DNA of 64,000 bases from an uncultured Christensenellaceae bacterium (GTDB lineage Bacteria; Bacillota; Clostridia; Christensenellales; UBA3700): the NCBI GenBank assembly GCA_944376205.1, contig CALWBV010000008.1:1-64000 (forward strand), in the 5' to 3' direction. The notes beneath the pieces were generated by a model. The model ran no database searches and had not been told where the DNA came from. It saw only the letters and a list, made by a program, of their open reading frames with translations. Made by a program: the position numbers and the translations under genes. This document shows, piece by piece, positions 44,832 through 53,613 of this stretch. How positions within the stretch are numbered: the stretch's first letter is position 1; each line of letters begins with the position of its first letter.

Positions 44832-46022
44832 TCAATTCCACACTGCAATAAAGTTTCTGTTGCCGATTTCGCCTGCCGATACCTGCGTTACGATATCGTC
44901 GCTTTCGACATCCTTCCAACCGCCGAAAGTAAAGCCGTCTTTTACCGGATTTACAAATATGATTTCGTCATTCATCGTGTAATATTCGGGATTACTCTCT
45001 CCGTCGTTGTATCTTCCGCCGTCAAGATCAAAGTCGAGATAATAATTCGTAAGTTCCCATTGTGCTACAAGCTTTTTGTCTCCGATTGTCCCAATATTTA
45101 TATTACGGTCATAAGTCGTTTTGCTTATCTCGTCATACCAGCCCTTAAAGGTGTATCCTCTTTTTAAAGGGATATTGATAATTGCTCCGCTCTCGACTGT
45201 GTAAGAAGAAGGATTGCTTATCCCTTCATCGTAGTATCCGTCTGCCAAATCGTAAGTGATGGAATATTCGATAATTTCCCACTGTGCATATACGGTAAAA
45301 TTACCTGTCGTGCCGACGGGAATTCTTTTAACTTCACTGCCGCCTTCTTCACTGTCAAACCAGCCGAGAAATACATATCCTTTCCTTGTAGCTTCGCTGA
45401 ATTCAACCTCTTGCGTAATATCGTAAGTCAAAGGATTTTCTTTAGAATTTTCGCCGCCTGAAAGCTTATATATTACCCTGTAAGGTACAGGCTGCCAAAC
45501 TGCTTTGAGTGCTATATCTCCCGTAGTAGAAGAAGGAATATTTGTCCACTCTTTTCCGTTGTCGTCATACCAACCTGCAAATTGATATCCCTTTCTCGAA
45601 CTTACGGGACTGTAAAAAGACTGTACCCCGTCGATCATGGTATATGTCGAAGGATTGACTTCGTTGGGGCGCAAACCGCCGCCCTGAAGGTCGTATGTTA
45701 TGTTGTATTCAACTTTCTTCCACTTGCCGTAAAGCGTGACGTCTTGCGTAAGAGTCAACTCCTCTATGCGGTTACCGTCCTCATCAAACCAGCCGTCAAA
45801 TTCCATGCCCCATGTCGCAGTGGTAGGATTATCTGGAAATACCAGCTCTGTATCTTTTGCCTGCGTAACGGTGGTATAGATATTTCTGCCTGTAAGTCCC
45901 GTTTTGCTGTCCATAGGCAACTCGAAAGTCACGGTGTACGATTTATTGCAGCCTGCCGCAAATGCCGCAACCGAAATAGCAAGCAAAGTTATCAGTATTG
46001 CCAATACAAGTTTCTTTTTCAT
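44832..46022 (-). CDS. Lipoprotein with five InlB-type (Flg_new) repeats
   Basis: 396 residues from ATG 46022, preceded by GGGGGAATT. The signal peptide ends in AAGC (Cys25). The mature protein is five repeats of about 70 residues, each with the Listeria-Bacteroides repeat pattern of strand, GGW or AGWYD motif, then a closing W (YDLQGGG...GYQFAGWYDDNGKEW...VW; GYVFLGWFD...QW; GYTFKGWYD...QW; GFTFGGWKD...VW). Such repeats are beta-grasp surface modules used in adhesion. No sortase signal is present, so anchoring is by lipid. Confidence 0.9.
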   Translation of the reverse strand: MKKKLVLAILITLLAISVAAFAAGCNKSYTVTFELPMDSKTGLTGRNIYTTVTQAKDTELVFPDNPTTATWGMEFDGWFDEDGNRIEELTLTQDVTLYGKWKKVEYNITYDLQGGGLRPNEVNPSTYTMIDGVQSFYSPVSSRKGYQFAGWYDDNGKEWTNIPSSTTGDIALKAVWQPVPYRVIYKLSGGENSKENPLTYDITQEVEFSEATRKGYVFLGWFDSEEGGSEVKRIPVGTTGNFTVYAQWEIIEYSITYDLADGYYDEGISNPSSYTVESGAIINIPLKRGYTFKGWYDEISKTTYDRNINIGTIGDKKLVAQWELTNYYLDFDLDGGRYNDGESNPEYYTMNDEIIFVNPVKDGFTFGGWKDVESDDIVTQVSAGEIGNRNFIAVWN

Positions 46023-46142
46023 AATTCCCCCGTCTGCCGAATTCGGCACATATGATTATACTATAGTGCATTTTTATTTTATCATTATCTGACGTCAAAA
46101 GCAATATACAAAATTTCTCCCTCCGTGCTTTTCACGCTGCGG

Positions 46143-47093
46143 TTAATTTGTTTTGTCGTCGGTTGTTTTTCTGTCGGCTGATTTATGTTTTGCAAGCGTT
46201 GCAATTTCTATCGCCATCCATATTACGATAATAAGCGCACTGTAAACAAAGAATATCCACGCCATTTCTTTCGCCGCTATCGTTTTGCCGAAGAAATCCA
46301 GCTGCATAGAAAAACTTTCCTCAAGTTTCGCTCCTGCCTGCGGTATAACTTCTTCTATCTTCTCCAAAGCGCCCCTCATAAACAATTCTCTGAAAAGACC
46401 CGCCGAATATGTCGCAGGTATAAATAAGGTTACGTATTGTATCGCTTTAGGGAAAATAGATATCGGCATATATGCACCCATAAAAAATCCTATAGCCGCA
46501 CTTATAATACCTACTATTGCACTGTGTTGTGCGCTGGTTTTGACAATTTTGCAAATAAGCGAGATAATTGCCGAAGACGAGAATACCGACATTACGAGAA
46601 GACCGAAAGACATGAAAACTTCGCCTGCACTCATCGTCCAACCCGAAATTGCCATATATACAAAAGCAATTGCAAGCACTATCGTACATATCGTAAGCGT
46701 AATAATTACATTGGAGATGTAGTATCCTATCGATAAAAGATATCTTTTGACGGGGGCGCAAAGCATATCGGCAAGCACGCCTTTTTCTCTGTCTTTGACT
46801 ACTATTTCCTGTGCGGAAAAAGATACCGTAACGCAAGCTACGGATATTACGCCCGCAAGCATCCAGTTGTCTACAAAATTCTTAAGAAGCTTGTTGTCAA
46901 TAGGAATATCCTTGAATGCACTCTCGATACTCTGCATTTGCACGTCACCCAAAAAGAGTACGTAAAGTCCCAAAACTATAAGCGGTGCTAACAGGGAAAA
47001 GAAAACTCCCATTTTGTCTTTCAAAAAGATTTTGACGTTACGCTCTACAAGGCTCCAGATAATTATGTTGTCTTCTTTGAAAGTATTTTTCAT
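46143..47093 (-). CDS. ABC-2 type transporter permease
   Basis: 316 residues with six membrane helices and the ABC-2 layout: an N-terminal cytoplasmic stretch (WSLVERNVKIFLKDKMGVFFSLLAPLIVLGLYVLFLG), a large first outer loop, and VVKDREKGVLADMLCAPVKRYLLSIGYYISNVI before the middle helices. It is probably the membrane subunit of a drug or lipid exporter. The start overlaps the end of the ATPase gene by 4 bp, so the two form a coupled pair. Confidence 0.9.
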   Translation of the reverse strand: MKNTFKEDNIIIWSLVERNVKIFLKDKMGVFFSLLAPLIVLGLYVLFLGDVQMQSIESAFKDIPIDNKLLKNFVDNWMLAGVISVACVTVSFSAQEIVVKDREKGVLADMLCAPVKRYLLSIGYYISNVIITLTICTIVLAIAFVYMAISGWTMSAGEVFMSFGLLVMSVFSSSAIISLICKIVKTSAQHSAIVGIISAAIGFFMGAYMPISIFPKAIQYVTLFIPATYSAGLFRELFMRGALEKIEEVIPQAGAKLEESFSMQLDFFGKTIAAKEMAWIFFVYSALIIVIWMAIEIATLAKHKSADRKTTDDKTN

Positions 47094-48007
47094 TGTTCGC
47101 CGCCTCCCGAAAGTTTTTTGCCTGTAACGTTCAGAAAAACGTCGTCCATATCGCCTTTTACAACCTCAAAATCCTCTATCAATTTGCCGTATTTTGCAAG
47201 CAATTCTTTTGCCTGTTTACTTCCCGAAAGCACAACTTTATATGCACCGTCATACTCGTAGTCAAGTCCCTCAAAGGCTTTGTCGAGTTGGTCGTTTTTG
47301 TCAGAATATACGATGAGATAATCTCTCGAATACTTGTTTTTAAGCTGCACCGGAGTACCTCTTGCGGCAATCTTGCCTGCGTCTATTATTACGACGTCAT
47401 CGGCGGTATTGGCCTCTTCCATATAATGCGTGGTAAGAAATACTGTCATGTTCTGTTCTTTCCTTATCTTGTCAACGACTTCCCATACCGTCTTTCTTGT
47501 CATAGGATCGAGACCTGTGGTAGGCTCATCCAATATAAGAATCTTGGGCGAATTGATAAGTCCTCTCGCTATATCTACCCTGCGCCTTTGTCCTCCCGAC
47601 AACTTACCGTACGGACGGGACAGTATATCGTCAAGACTCAATAAATTTGTGAGCCCCTCAAGACGACGTTTCCATTTGTCGCCGTAATATCCGTAAAAAG
47701 CGCCTCTTATTCTTAAATTGTCTCTTACGCTCAAATTGGCATCGAGTATCGAACCTTGAAAGACTATGCCTATATCGTCACGTATCTGCATAGCCTGCGT
47801 GTCGAGGTCGTAGCCCATAATATCCACTTCTCCCGCATCCTTTTTAAGCAAAGTTGAAATGATATTTATTGTTGTGCTTTTGCCTGCGCCGTTGAGTCCG
47901 AGAAAAGCAAAAAGACTGCCTTGTTCAACCTCAAACGAGATATCGTCGACAGCCTTTATGTCTCCATAACTTTTTTTTAGATTTTTGATCGTGATTACCT
48001 TGTGCAT
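47090..48007 (-). CDS. ABC transporter ATP-binding protein, DrrA/multidrug type
   Basis: 305 residues: Walker A GLNGAGKST, signature LSGGQRRRVDIARGL, Walker B KILILDEPTTGLDP and switch VFLTTHYMEEA. The extra C-terminal domain (about 220-305) is typical of the DrrA/antibiotic-export class. A TTGACA-N18-TATAAT promoter lies at 48037-48066. The HTH-SdpI gene is upstream in the same direction and may regulate or add to resistance. Confidence 0.93.
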   Translation of the reverse strand: MHKVITIKNLKKSYGDIKAVDDISFEVEQGSLFAFLGLNGAGKSTTINIISTLLKKDAGEVDIMGYDLDTQAMQIRDDIGIVFQGSILDANLSVRDNLRIRGAFYGYYGDKWKRRLEGLTNLLSLDDILSRPYGKLSGGQRRRVDIARGLINSPKILILDEPTTGLDPMTRKTVWEVVDKIRKEQNMTVFLTTHYMEEANTADDVVIIDAGKIAARGTPVQLKNKYSRDYLIVYSDKNDQLDKAFEGLDYEYDGAYKVVLSGSKQAKELLAKYGKLIEDFEVVKGDMDDVFLNVTGKKLSGGGEQ

Positions 48008-48036
48008 ATCGCCCTTACCTTTTATAAACTGATTAT

Positions 48037-48066
48037 ATTATATAATAGACAAGGGATATATGTCAA
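48037..48066 (-). promoter_or_regulatory. Promoter of the ABC exporter operon
   Basis: On the minus strand TTGACA (48066-48061), 18 bp, TATAAT (48042-48037), about 30 bp before the ATPase start. Confidence 0.75.
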
Positions 48067-48092
48067 TATACGCTTTAACGGCATTGCCTTAT

Positions 48093-49034
48093 TCAATCAG
48101 CAAATTTCTTTTTGTTTGTTTTGATAAGCACCGGTATGCCAGCAAGCGAAATCGCAAGCGGAACGAAAGGTAAAAATATTACGCTCCATACCGGCAAGAG
48201 ATTGCATAGTCCCACGATTGCGAGAGTAATCTCGGACACTATGGTTATAATCAAACCCCAACTGCGATTTAGAATATCCCACGCTTTTTCGTTTTCCAAA
48301 GTGAGAGGTATCCTTAAGCCGACGATACCGTTTTGTTTGACGCCCATACAAATTGCTCCGCACACTATATATAATTCGCATAATATAGCGCTGAACAAAC
48401 TCGCAAACGTATCCCCCTCTTGCGCCGCATATCCCATATCGAGAGCGGCAGTGTTGACTTTGATTGCATGCACTATCATAAATATCGTCGTGAACAAAGG
48501 AATAGAGAGCAATATTGCACCTGCTAAATGAGCAGATTTAATACTGTCGTCGCCTTTCATATACATGCTTGCCTTTATAAAAAATGCTATGTATCCCAAA
48601 AGGCAAAACGTTATGCCTACCCCTACAAATTCTTTGCTGCTTCCCCAACGGTCGATTTCACCTTTTCCGTTGTAATGCGCAGGTATAGTAGTCGGAAGAA
48701 AAATTCTCGCAACCACCGAAATAAAAAGCGCAAACGACGAAAGACACAACATAACGGCAATCCACCGCCAAATGACAAAATTCAACTTTTTTTTATGCAA
48801 TTCTTTCTCTTTTTGAGTATCGAGCGTGATGTCCTCAAAAAAGTATTCTGCTTCCACTCCGAATATCTTGCATATCTCCTGAAGATAAAACACATCGGGA
48901 GTTGAGCGACCGCATTCCCACTTTGACAGGTTTTTATCGCTCACGCACAACATATCCGCAAGTTGCTTTTGCGTCATATTTTTTGAACGTCGAAGTTCTT
49001 TGAGCTTTAGTGCAAAAATCTCTTCCTTGGTCAT
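48093..49034 (-). CDS. XRE-type HTH regulator fused to SdpI-like membrane domain
   Basis: 313 residues from ATG 49034, preceded by AAAGGAG. Residues about 5-65 are a Cro/C1 HTH (KLKELRRSKNMTQKQLADMLCVSDKNLSKWECGRSTP). After a linker come several membrane helices. The first is followed by PTTIPAHYNGKGEIDRWGS, the DUF1648 hallmark, and later NGIVGLRIPLTLENEKAWDILNRSWG matches the SdpI family. SdpI proteins give immunity to the SdpC toxin and sequester a repressor; here DNA-binding and membrane parts are one protein. It may sense a membrane-active agent and control the ABC exporter next door, which is inference. Confidence 0.85.
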   Translation of the reverse strand: MTKEEIFALKLKELRRSKNMTQKQLADMLCVSDKNLSKWECGRSTPDVFYLQEICKIFGVEAEYFFEDITLDTQKEKELHKKKLNFVIWRWIAVMLCLSSFALFISVVARIFLPTTIPAHYNGKGEIDRWGSSKEFVGVGITFCLLGYIAFFIKASMYMKGDDSIKSAHLAGAILLSIPLFTTIFMIVHAIKVNTAALDMGYAAQEGDTFASLFSAILCELYIVCGAICMGVKQNGIVGLRIPLTLENEKAWDILNRSWGLIITIVSEITLAIVGLCNLLPVWSVIFLPFVPLAISLAGIPVLIKTNKKKFAD

Positions 49035-49052
49035 AATCTCTCCTTTGGTTAG

Positions 49053-49082
49053 ATTATAGCATACCTCTGCACTTTGGGTCAA
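49053..49082 (-). promoter_or_regulatory. Promoter of the HTH-SdpI gene
   Basis: On the minus strand TTGACC (49082-49077), 18 bp, TATAAT (49058-49053), about 19 bp before the start codon. Confidence 0.75.
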
Positions 49083-49092
49083 TATTCACTCC

Positions 49093-50943
49093 TTATTCTA
49101 CGACTCTACAATCAGTAGAGTCGGGTTTTTCTTCTCTGTTATGCACGTAAACAACTTTATGCGGCTTGACTTTTTCTATCAATTGTCTGATCTCAATGTT
49201 AGATGCGTGACCTGATATATGCAAAGTTCTGACTACTGCTTTAGCTTCTTTGACTTTTTCCATAAAGTTTTTAATGTTTTCGTTAGCATGTTCTCCGCTT
49301 AAATATCCGCTCCACATCGAATATATTACCAAAGCATTACCCCTTTTTTCTATAAGTCGGCTACATGCGTCTGCCATTGATGCCCTTACCAATACAGCAT
49401 ATCTTCCATTGAAACTATATAATTCGCTCATATTCTTATCATAAACCGATATGTTCTTATGCGAACGGGGATGTGGAATCGAACCTCCTATATTATTGAG
49501 CATTTTTGCCTGTACGGCATCCATCCAAAGTGTTCTTTTGCTTCTGTTGCATGCCTTATATACCGACACTATTCTGTCAATATTGCTAGAAGCACACAAA
49601 ACATAAACGTCTTTGTCTTCGCTCATATATTGAGCAAGTTTATGCTCAATGATTTCCTCTGTATATGATCCCCTCTCGTAATCGTTTGTATGTTCGCATA
49701 TAAGAACTTCTACATTTTCAGGCAGACGCTCGATAAGTTTTTGATAATTTTTCCTTCCCGTACCTCTGAAATCTCCCGTATATAATATTTGCTTTCCGCC
49801 AGCCTCGAAATTCAACATATAACTGTCGAATGCCGAATGGTCGCACAGATATGGAGTAATGCTTATCTGTCCTATCGTCAATCTTTTGCCGTAGCTTTTG
49901 ATGTGTTTGTTTTTCCTTGCATTTTCCGATAAAAACAGCTTTGCTTTTCCTCCGATATAAACTTCTGTCTTTTTACTGATTTCCTCTATTAGTCCCGAAT
50001 GATCGGGATGACTATGCGTAACTACGCAAGCATCGTATCTTTTCTTCAATATCTCTTTACGTATTTTGCTTCCTTTCTCGCTAGGCTCTAATTCTTCACC
50101 GCATTCAACGAGAATTCTTATATTTTTATAAGATATTTCAATCAAATTTGCACCGATTCTGTCTTCTCCGTCTAAAATATCGTATGTCAGTTGAGTTGGA
50201 TAAAACTTCTTTAACTCGGGGCATATTTCCAAGGCTTTTTCTGTAAAATCGTCAGATATTCCTGCCTCCTCGAGTTCCTTTTCTGCCATTCTCAAAATCA
50301 ATGCAAATTCTTCCTTTTTCTCTTCGACAGCGGCAAAAACGCTCTCCTTGAAAATCTCTGTAAAAAGTTCGATATCGTTTATGTACAATCTTGCAAAATC
50401 CAACGATAACTTGGACGCAAAGAAACCAGGGTATGCAGACCTTTTTTGTACACCTTTGATATCCTTGCAGATATTCTGCAAATGGCTTTTTTCTTTCAGT
50501 ATCAGCACATTGCCGCCTTCAAATATTTTTTTTGAAAGCTCGTGTAAGCCCTCAACACTCTTATCTGCGACTTCGAAATAATCAAAAACTTCATCTAAAT
50601 CAAGATCCAAATATGAGTATCTGCTGTCTAAATATGAGTATAAATCTATATCGTGTTGCACGCTCATATCAAAGCATATATCTCCGATATACAAGTTTAA
50701 CAGCGAAAGACATATGCTTCCGTTATTCAACGATATTGCATTCAACATTCTGACTTCCTTGAGTTCAGTTTTTCTGACTCCGCTAAATGCACCGTTATTC
50801 TGCAAAAATTCCGCAAACTTTTTTATACTCTCCTCTTCTACTCCGCATGTTTCGAATCTTGATTGAATTTTATCGTTATCAATAGCAACCGCTGTAATTT
50901 TCACAATATCCTCACCACTGAAATTCATATCGAAATAAACCAT
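49093..50943 (-). CDS. Beta-CASP metallo-beta-lactamase hydrolase with unknown N-terminal domain
   Basis: 616 residues. Residues 1 to about 250 match nothing I know and are mixed alpha/beta with a charged helical end. From about 252 on is an RNase J/CPSF-type MBL fold: THSHPDHSG gives metal ligands His310, His312, Asp314 and His315, CDHSAFDSYM and YTGDFRG supply further ligands, CEHTNDYERG is beta-CASP motif A, and HISGHASNIE and YVHNREE are the last motifs. Such enzymes cut RNA or DNA. GGAGGA precedes the ATG. A hairpin (GACTCTAC/GTAGAGTC) overlaps the last codons. Two unknown small genes lie upstream in the same direction. Confidence 0.85.
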   Translation of the reverse strand: MVYFDMNFSGEDIVKITAVAIDNDKIQSRFETCGVEEESIKKFAEFLQNNGAFSGVRKTELKEVRMLNAISLNNGSICLSLLNLYIGDICFDMSVQHDIDLYSYLDSRYSYLDLDLDEVFDYFEVADKSVEGLHELSKKIFEGGNVLILKEKSHLQNICKDIKGVQKRSAYPGFFASKLSLDFARLYINDIELFTEIFKESVFAAVEEKKEEFALILRMAEKELEEAGISDDFTEKALEICPELKKFYPTQLTYDILDGEDRIGANLIEISYKNIRILVECGEELEPSEKGSKIRKEILKKRYDACVVTHSHPDHSGLIEEISKKTEVYIGGKAKLFLSENARKNKHIKSYGKRLTIGQISITPYLCDHSAFDSYMLNFEAGGKQILYTGDFRGTGRKNYQKLIERLPENVEVLICEHTNDYERGSYTEEIIEHKLAQYMSEDKDVYVLCASSNIDRIVSVYKACNRSKRTLWMDAVQAKMLNNIGGSIPHPRSHKNISVYDKNMSELYSFNGRYAVLVRASMADACSRLIEKRGNALVIYSMWSGYLSGEHANENIKNFMEKVKEAKAVVRTLHISGHASNIEIRQLIEKVKPHKVVYVHNREEKPDSTDCRVVE

Positions 50944-51026
50944 AAATCCTCCTTACAATATAGGTATTTCTATATCGTTAATGTTATTTTTATAAGGGCA
51001 ACTTTGTCCTTATCGCCCTTATTATC

Positions 51027-51770
51027 TTATATTCTCTTTATTATAAACTCCTCCCCTTCTTTATGCAATTCAAGCATCACTATATCGAACTTTTCAATAA
51101 GTTTTTTTGCCCAAGGCAAGTCTCTTTCTTTATATGCCATACTTTCGGCATCCACAAGTACTGCTTTTTTCAGTTTATCTGGAGTTACGTTATACAATTC
51201 AAAAAATCTAGAGTTGAGTTTTTCATAGTAAGTTTCTATTTCAAGCACACATCTCAACAAACTCTCTATACTGTTGAAATATTTTGTTTCCGTCATATAA
51301 TAATATTGTTCGTCTCTCAAAAGTAAATCTATATTCTCTTTGCTTCCGTTTTTTGTCGTTATCTGATAATCCACAGTAGCAAAACCGTCTTTGTACAGTT
51401 CGTCACTGCGTCTCGAATGACACATACAATGCACCAGACGGTCTTCTTTTTTGCCTTGCTCGATATACTCGTCATACAAGCTGTCTATTTGTTTACCTCT
51501 GAGTCCGTCTATTCGCTCGGGAAACTGATTGTAAGTACACTCCTGATTTTCATCTATTCCCAATGTCCAGCGACTATTGTTTTTATTGTATTCTTCGAGT
51601 ACGGATACTATTACTTCCTTGAAACTTTTCTTCGTATCGCTGGTAACGTATTCCTTTCTTTCTTTACACTTTTTGTCTTCCACTACAATCTTGTCGGTAT
51701 ACAGATTTAACGGATTTGTACGTAAAATTGCGTATGTCCTGTCTTTCAGTTCTTGTTCGGTGTATTTCAT
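51027..51770 (-). CDS. Unknown protein with possible PD-(D/E)XK-like site
   Basis: 247 residues from ATG 51770, which follows AAGGAG; an earlier frame start at 51812 has no such site. The protein is hydrophilic with no signal peptide. Between residues 144 and 165 it reads as a strand with Asp148, a turn, then Glu161-Thr-Lys163 on a strand followed by a helix, which is the D-(x)n-ExK layout of PD-(D/E)XK nucleases, but the family is not confirmed. It lies 83 bp upstream of the beta-CASP gene, so a two-nuclease set is possible. Confidence 0.6.
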   Translation of the reverse strand: MKYTEQELKDRTYAILRTNPLNLYTDKIVVEDKKCKERKEYVTSDTKKSFKEVIVSVLEEYNKNNSRWTLGIDENQECTYNQFPERIDGLRGKQIDSLYDEYIEQGKKEDRLVHCMCHSRRSDELYKDGFATVDYQITTKNGSKENIDLLLRDEQYYYMTETKYFNSIESLLRCVLEIETYYEKLNSRFFELYNVTPDKLKKAVLVDAESMAYKERDLPWAKKLIEKFDIVMLELHKEGEEFIIKRI

Positions 51771-51888
51771 AATTCGGTTCTCCTTATGAATATTGCGTAT
51801 TTGAAATATCATATTTTGAATATTGATATATATATATTCATAAACATATAATACACTACTATTTTCAATTTGTAAAGTGTTTTGACAA

Positions 51889-52239
51889 TTATTTTTTAGG
51901 GAAAAAACTAGCTGTCTTAATTTGAGTTATCTTATCGCCTACCCAGACGGACTTTGCCTCTTTGTATTCTCCTGCAAATCTTCCGAATTGAAATAAGTAC
52001 CCGAAGCAAGCACCGAGCGCAATCTTATCTTTTCTGTCGATTACGGAATTATATATATCTTGGCGGTAACGGACATATGACAAAATAGGCGGAATAAAAA
52101 GATAGTCGTTTGCGAATTTGATATTGCACAAAAGTTCCTCATTGTTTATATCGTTGAGAAATTCTGCAAAAAGTTTACTCTCCAAAAACCACTTTGATCC
52201 TTTATATTTCACAACAAAATCGTTTATATCGAAATTCAT
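51889..52239 (-). CDS. Small cytoplasmic protein, unknown
   Basis: 116 residues with no membrane segment or signal. Mixed helices and strands are predicted, with a Tyr/Phe-rich middle (LFIPPILSYVRYRQDIYNS) and a glycine-rich turn (ACFGYLFQFGRFAGEY). GAGGTG precedes the ATG. It reads toward the 247-residue gene 118 bp away. I recognise no family. Confidence 0.6.
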   Translation of the reverse strand: MNFDINDFVVKYKGSKWFLESKLFAEFLNDINNEELLCNIKFANDYLFIPPILSYVRYRQDIYNSVIDRKDKIALGACFGYLFQFGRFAGEYKEAKSVWVGDKITQIKTASFFPKK

Positions 52240-52305
52240 AATTCACCTCTACTATATTATCAGTTTTTTTGTCTCTTTTGTCAAGCCGTAATGCCTTTTT
52301 GAAAT

Positions 52306-52334
52306 AATTATGCACCCCTGAACAGGAGTGCATA
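52306..52334 (-). terminator. Terminator, originally of guaA
   Basis: On the minus strand TTATGCAC and GTGCATAA pair with an inner CTG/CAG step and then TTATTT. It lies just past the duplicated guaA 3' fragment and is the expected original guaA terminator. Confidence 0.7.
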
Positions 52335-52347
52335 AATAATACATTTG

Positions 52348-52545
52348 CAATAAATTTAAGATTATTCCCACTCGATTGTGCCTGTGGGCTTGGGAGTACA
52401 GTCGTAACATACTCTGTTGACGCCCTTGACTTCGGTGATTATTCTCTTGGTGATTTTGTCGAGAAGTGCCCAGTCGATATGCTCGATCGAAGCCGTCATT
52501 GCATCGATGGTATTTACGGCTCGGATAACAACGGGCCACTCATAG
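52348..52545 (-). pseudogene. Duplicate 3' fragment of guaA (198 bp)
   Basis: This stretch matches 55197-55394 over 198 bp with one mismatch (T at 52521 versus A at 55370). It encodes the last about 61 codons of GuaA, including the stop and the 14 bp beyond it. The match breaks off sharply at both ends: at 52545 it meets the end of the restriction enzyme gene, 6 bp from that gene's stop. It has no start codon of its own and is not a functional gene. With the intact copy it forms direct repeats around the restriction-modification genes. Confidence 0.95.
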
Positions 52546-52551
52546 AAACCA

Positions 52552-53613
52552 CTAAATATTAAAAATAGCTTTCAACATATCACCTATTTTTTCATCTTCT
52601 TTCTTTCCCATATTTACAAATTTTGCAACAAGTTGACACCATTGCAGTAATCTATTTTCCTCTATATACTCTTGTTGCCAATATTCTTTTAAACTCGACT
52701 CTTCAGTTGCTATCAAAACAGAAATAATAAGTTCTTTATTTTTATTTATGCGGCCGAATGCGGCGGGCACTTTTTCAAAGACTCCTTTTGGCGTAACAAT
52801 ATCGACCTGACCACCCGCAGAAAATTGATCTCTAATATTAGTATTAATTATACCACAATTAGTTGCTAACCATAAAGCATAACGTTGATACTTTGAGGTA
52901 CTATGGCTCATTATTTCTGGAAACAATGCATATCCCTGTACGGTAAAAGAATTTCTTTCATTTATACTTAAAGTATTCCATAATCTAACCGTAGGAGGAG
53001 CAACTGTTTTTTCTATATTGTTTTCAACCCACCAAAGGCTTTCACCTTTTTTAAGCTGGCTTTTATAGTAATTTGAAACCGGAACTACCGGATTATCCAT
53101 TTTCCGAAGTTCATCATATGAAACACCCATTTTATCAAAAATGGTATTTCCAGGTGCCAATTCCATATCTATTTGATAACGAGGATAATGTGTTACAAGT
53201 ATACCAGAAAGGCATTCTTCATATGGTCTACTTTTAAAAGCAACTGGCTCACCTAGTTTTCCAAAAGTAAGAAAAATACGATCAACTTTTTGATTACGCG
53301 TTGACTCTAATATGCTACTTCCAATCGATTTCCAATGATTTTTATTTGTACTTTTAACTTCAACTCCATAATAATTGTTAACTATTATGTCTGGGAAAGA
53401 AGCTCCTGAAACTAATTGTATCGTATTTTCAAAAGGTGTTTTTTTTGCACATCTTACTAGTGCGTCATACACATCTTCTTCCAATTTTGTTCCGTTGCGT
53501 CCTTGGTAATATATTTCTCTTCCAATAGCTTCAACATTAAGCAAAGCGTCTGTTTTTGCCATTAGTTGCTTAAATTCATCTAAAGACGCATGTACATTTT
53601 CAGATACAATCAT
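52552..53613 (-). CDS. Type II restriction endonuclease, PD-(D/E)XK type
   Basis: 353 residues from ATG 53613, preceded by GGAGGTG. The catalytic core is visible near residues 73-89: F-PD (Asp75), then EVK (Glu85, Lys87) followed by Ser-Thr, the classical PD...ExK nuclease site. The rest is helical with no family signature I can name, so the recognition site is unknown. The gene overlaps the end of the C5-methyltransferase gene by 14 bp. Its bases are more AT-rich than the neighbours by eye, which fits recent transfer. Confidence 0.85.
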   Translation of the reverse strand: MIVSENVHASLDEFKQLMAKTDALLNVEAIGREIYYQGRNGTKLEEDVYDALVRCAKKTPFENTIQLVSGASFPDIIVNNYYGVEVKSTNKNHWKSIGSSILESTRNQKVDRIFLTFGKLGEPVAFKSRPYEECLSGILVTHYPRYQIDMELAPGNTIFDKMGVSYDELRKMDNPVVPVSNYYKSQLKKGESLWWVENNIEKTVAPPTVRLWNTLSINERNSFTVQGYALFPEIMSHSTSKYQRYALWLATNCGIINTNIRDQFSAGGQVDIVTPKGVFEKVPAAFGRINKNKELIISVLIATEESSLKEYWQQEYIEENRLLQWCQLVAKFVNMGKKEDEKIGDMLKAIFNI

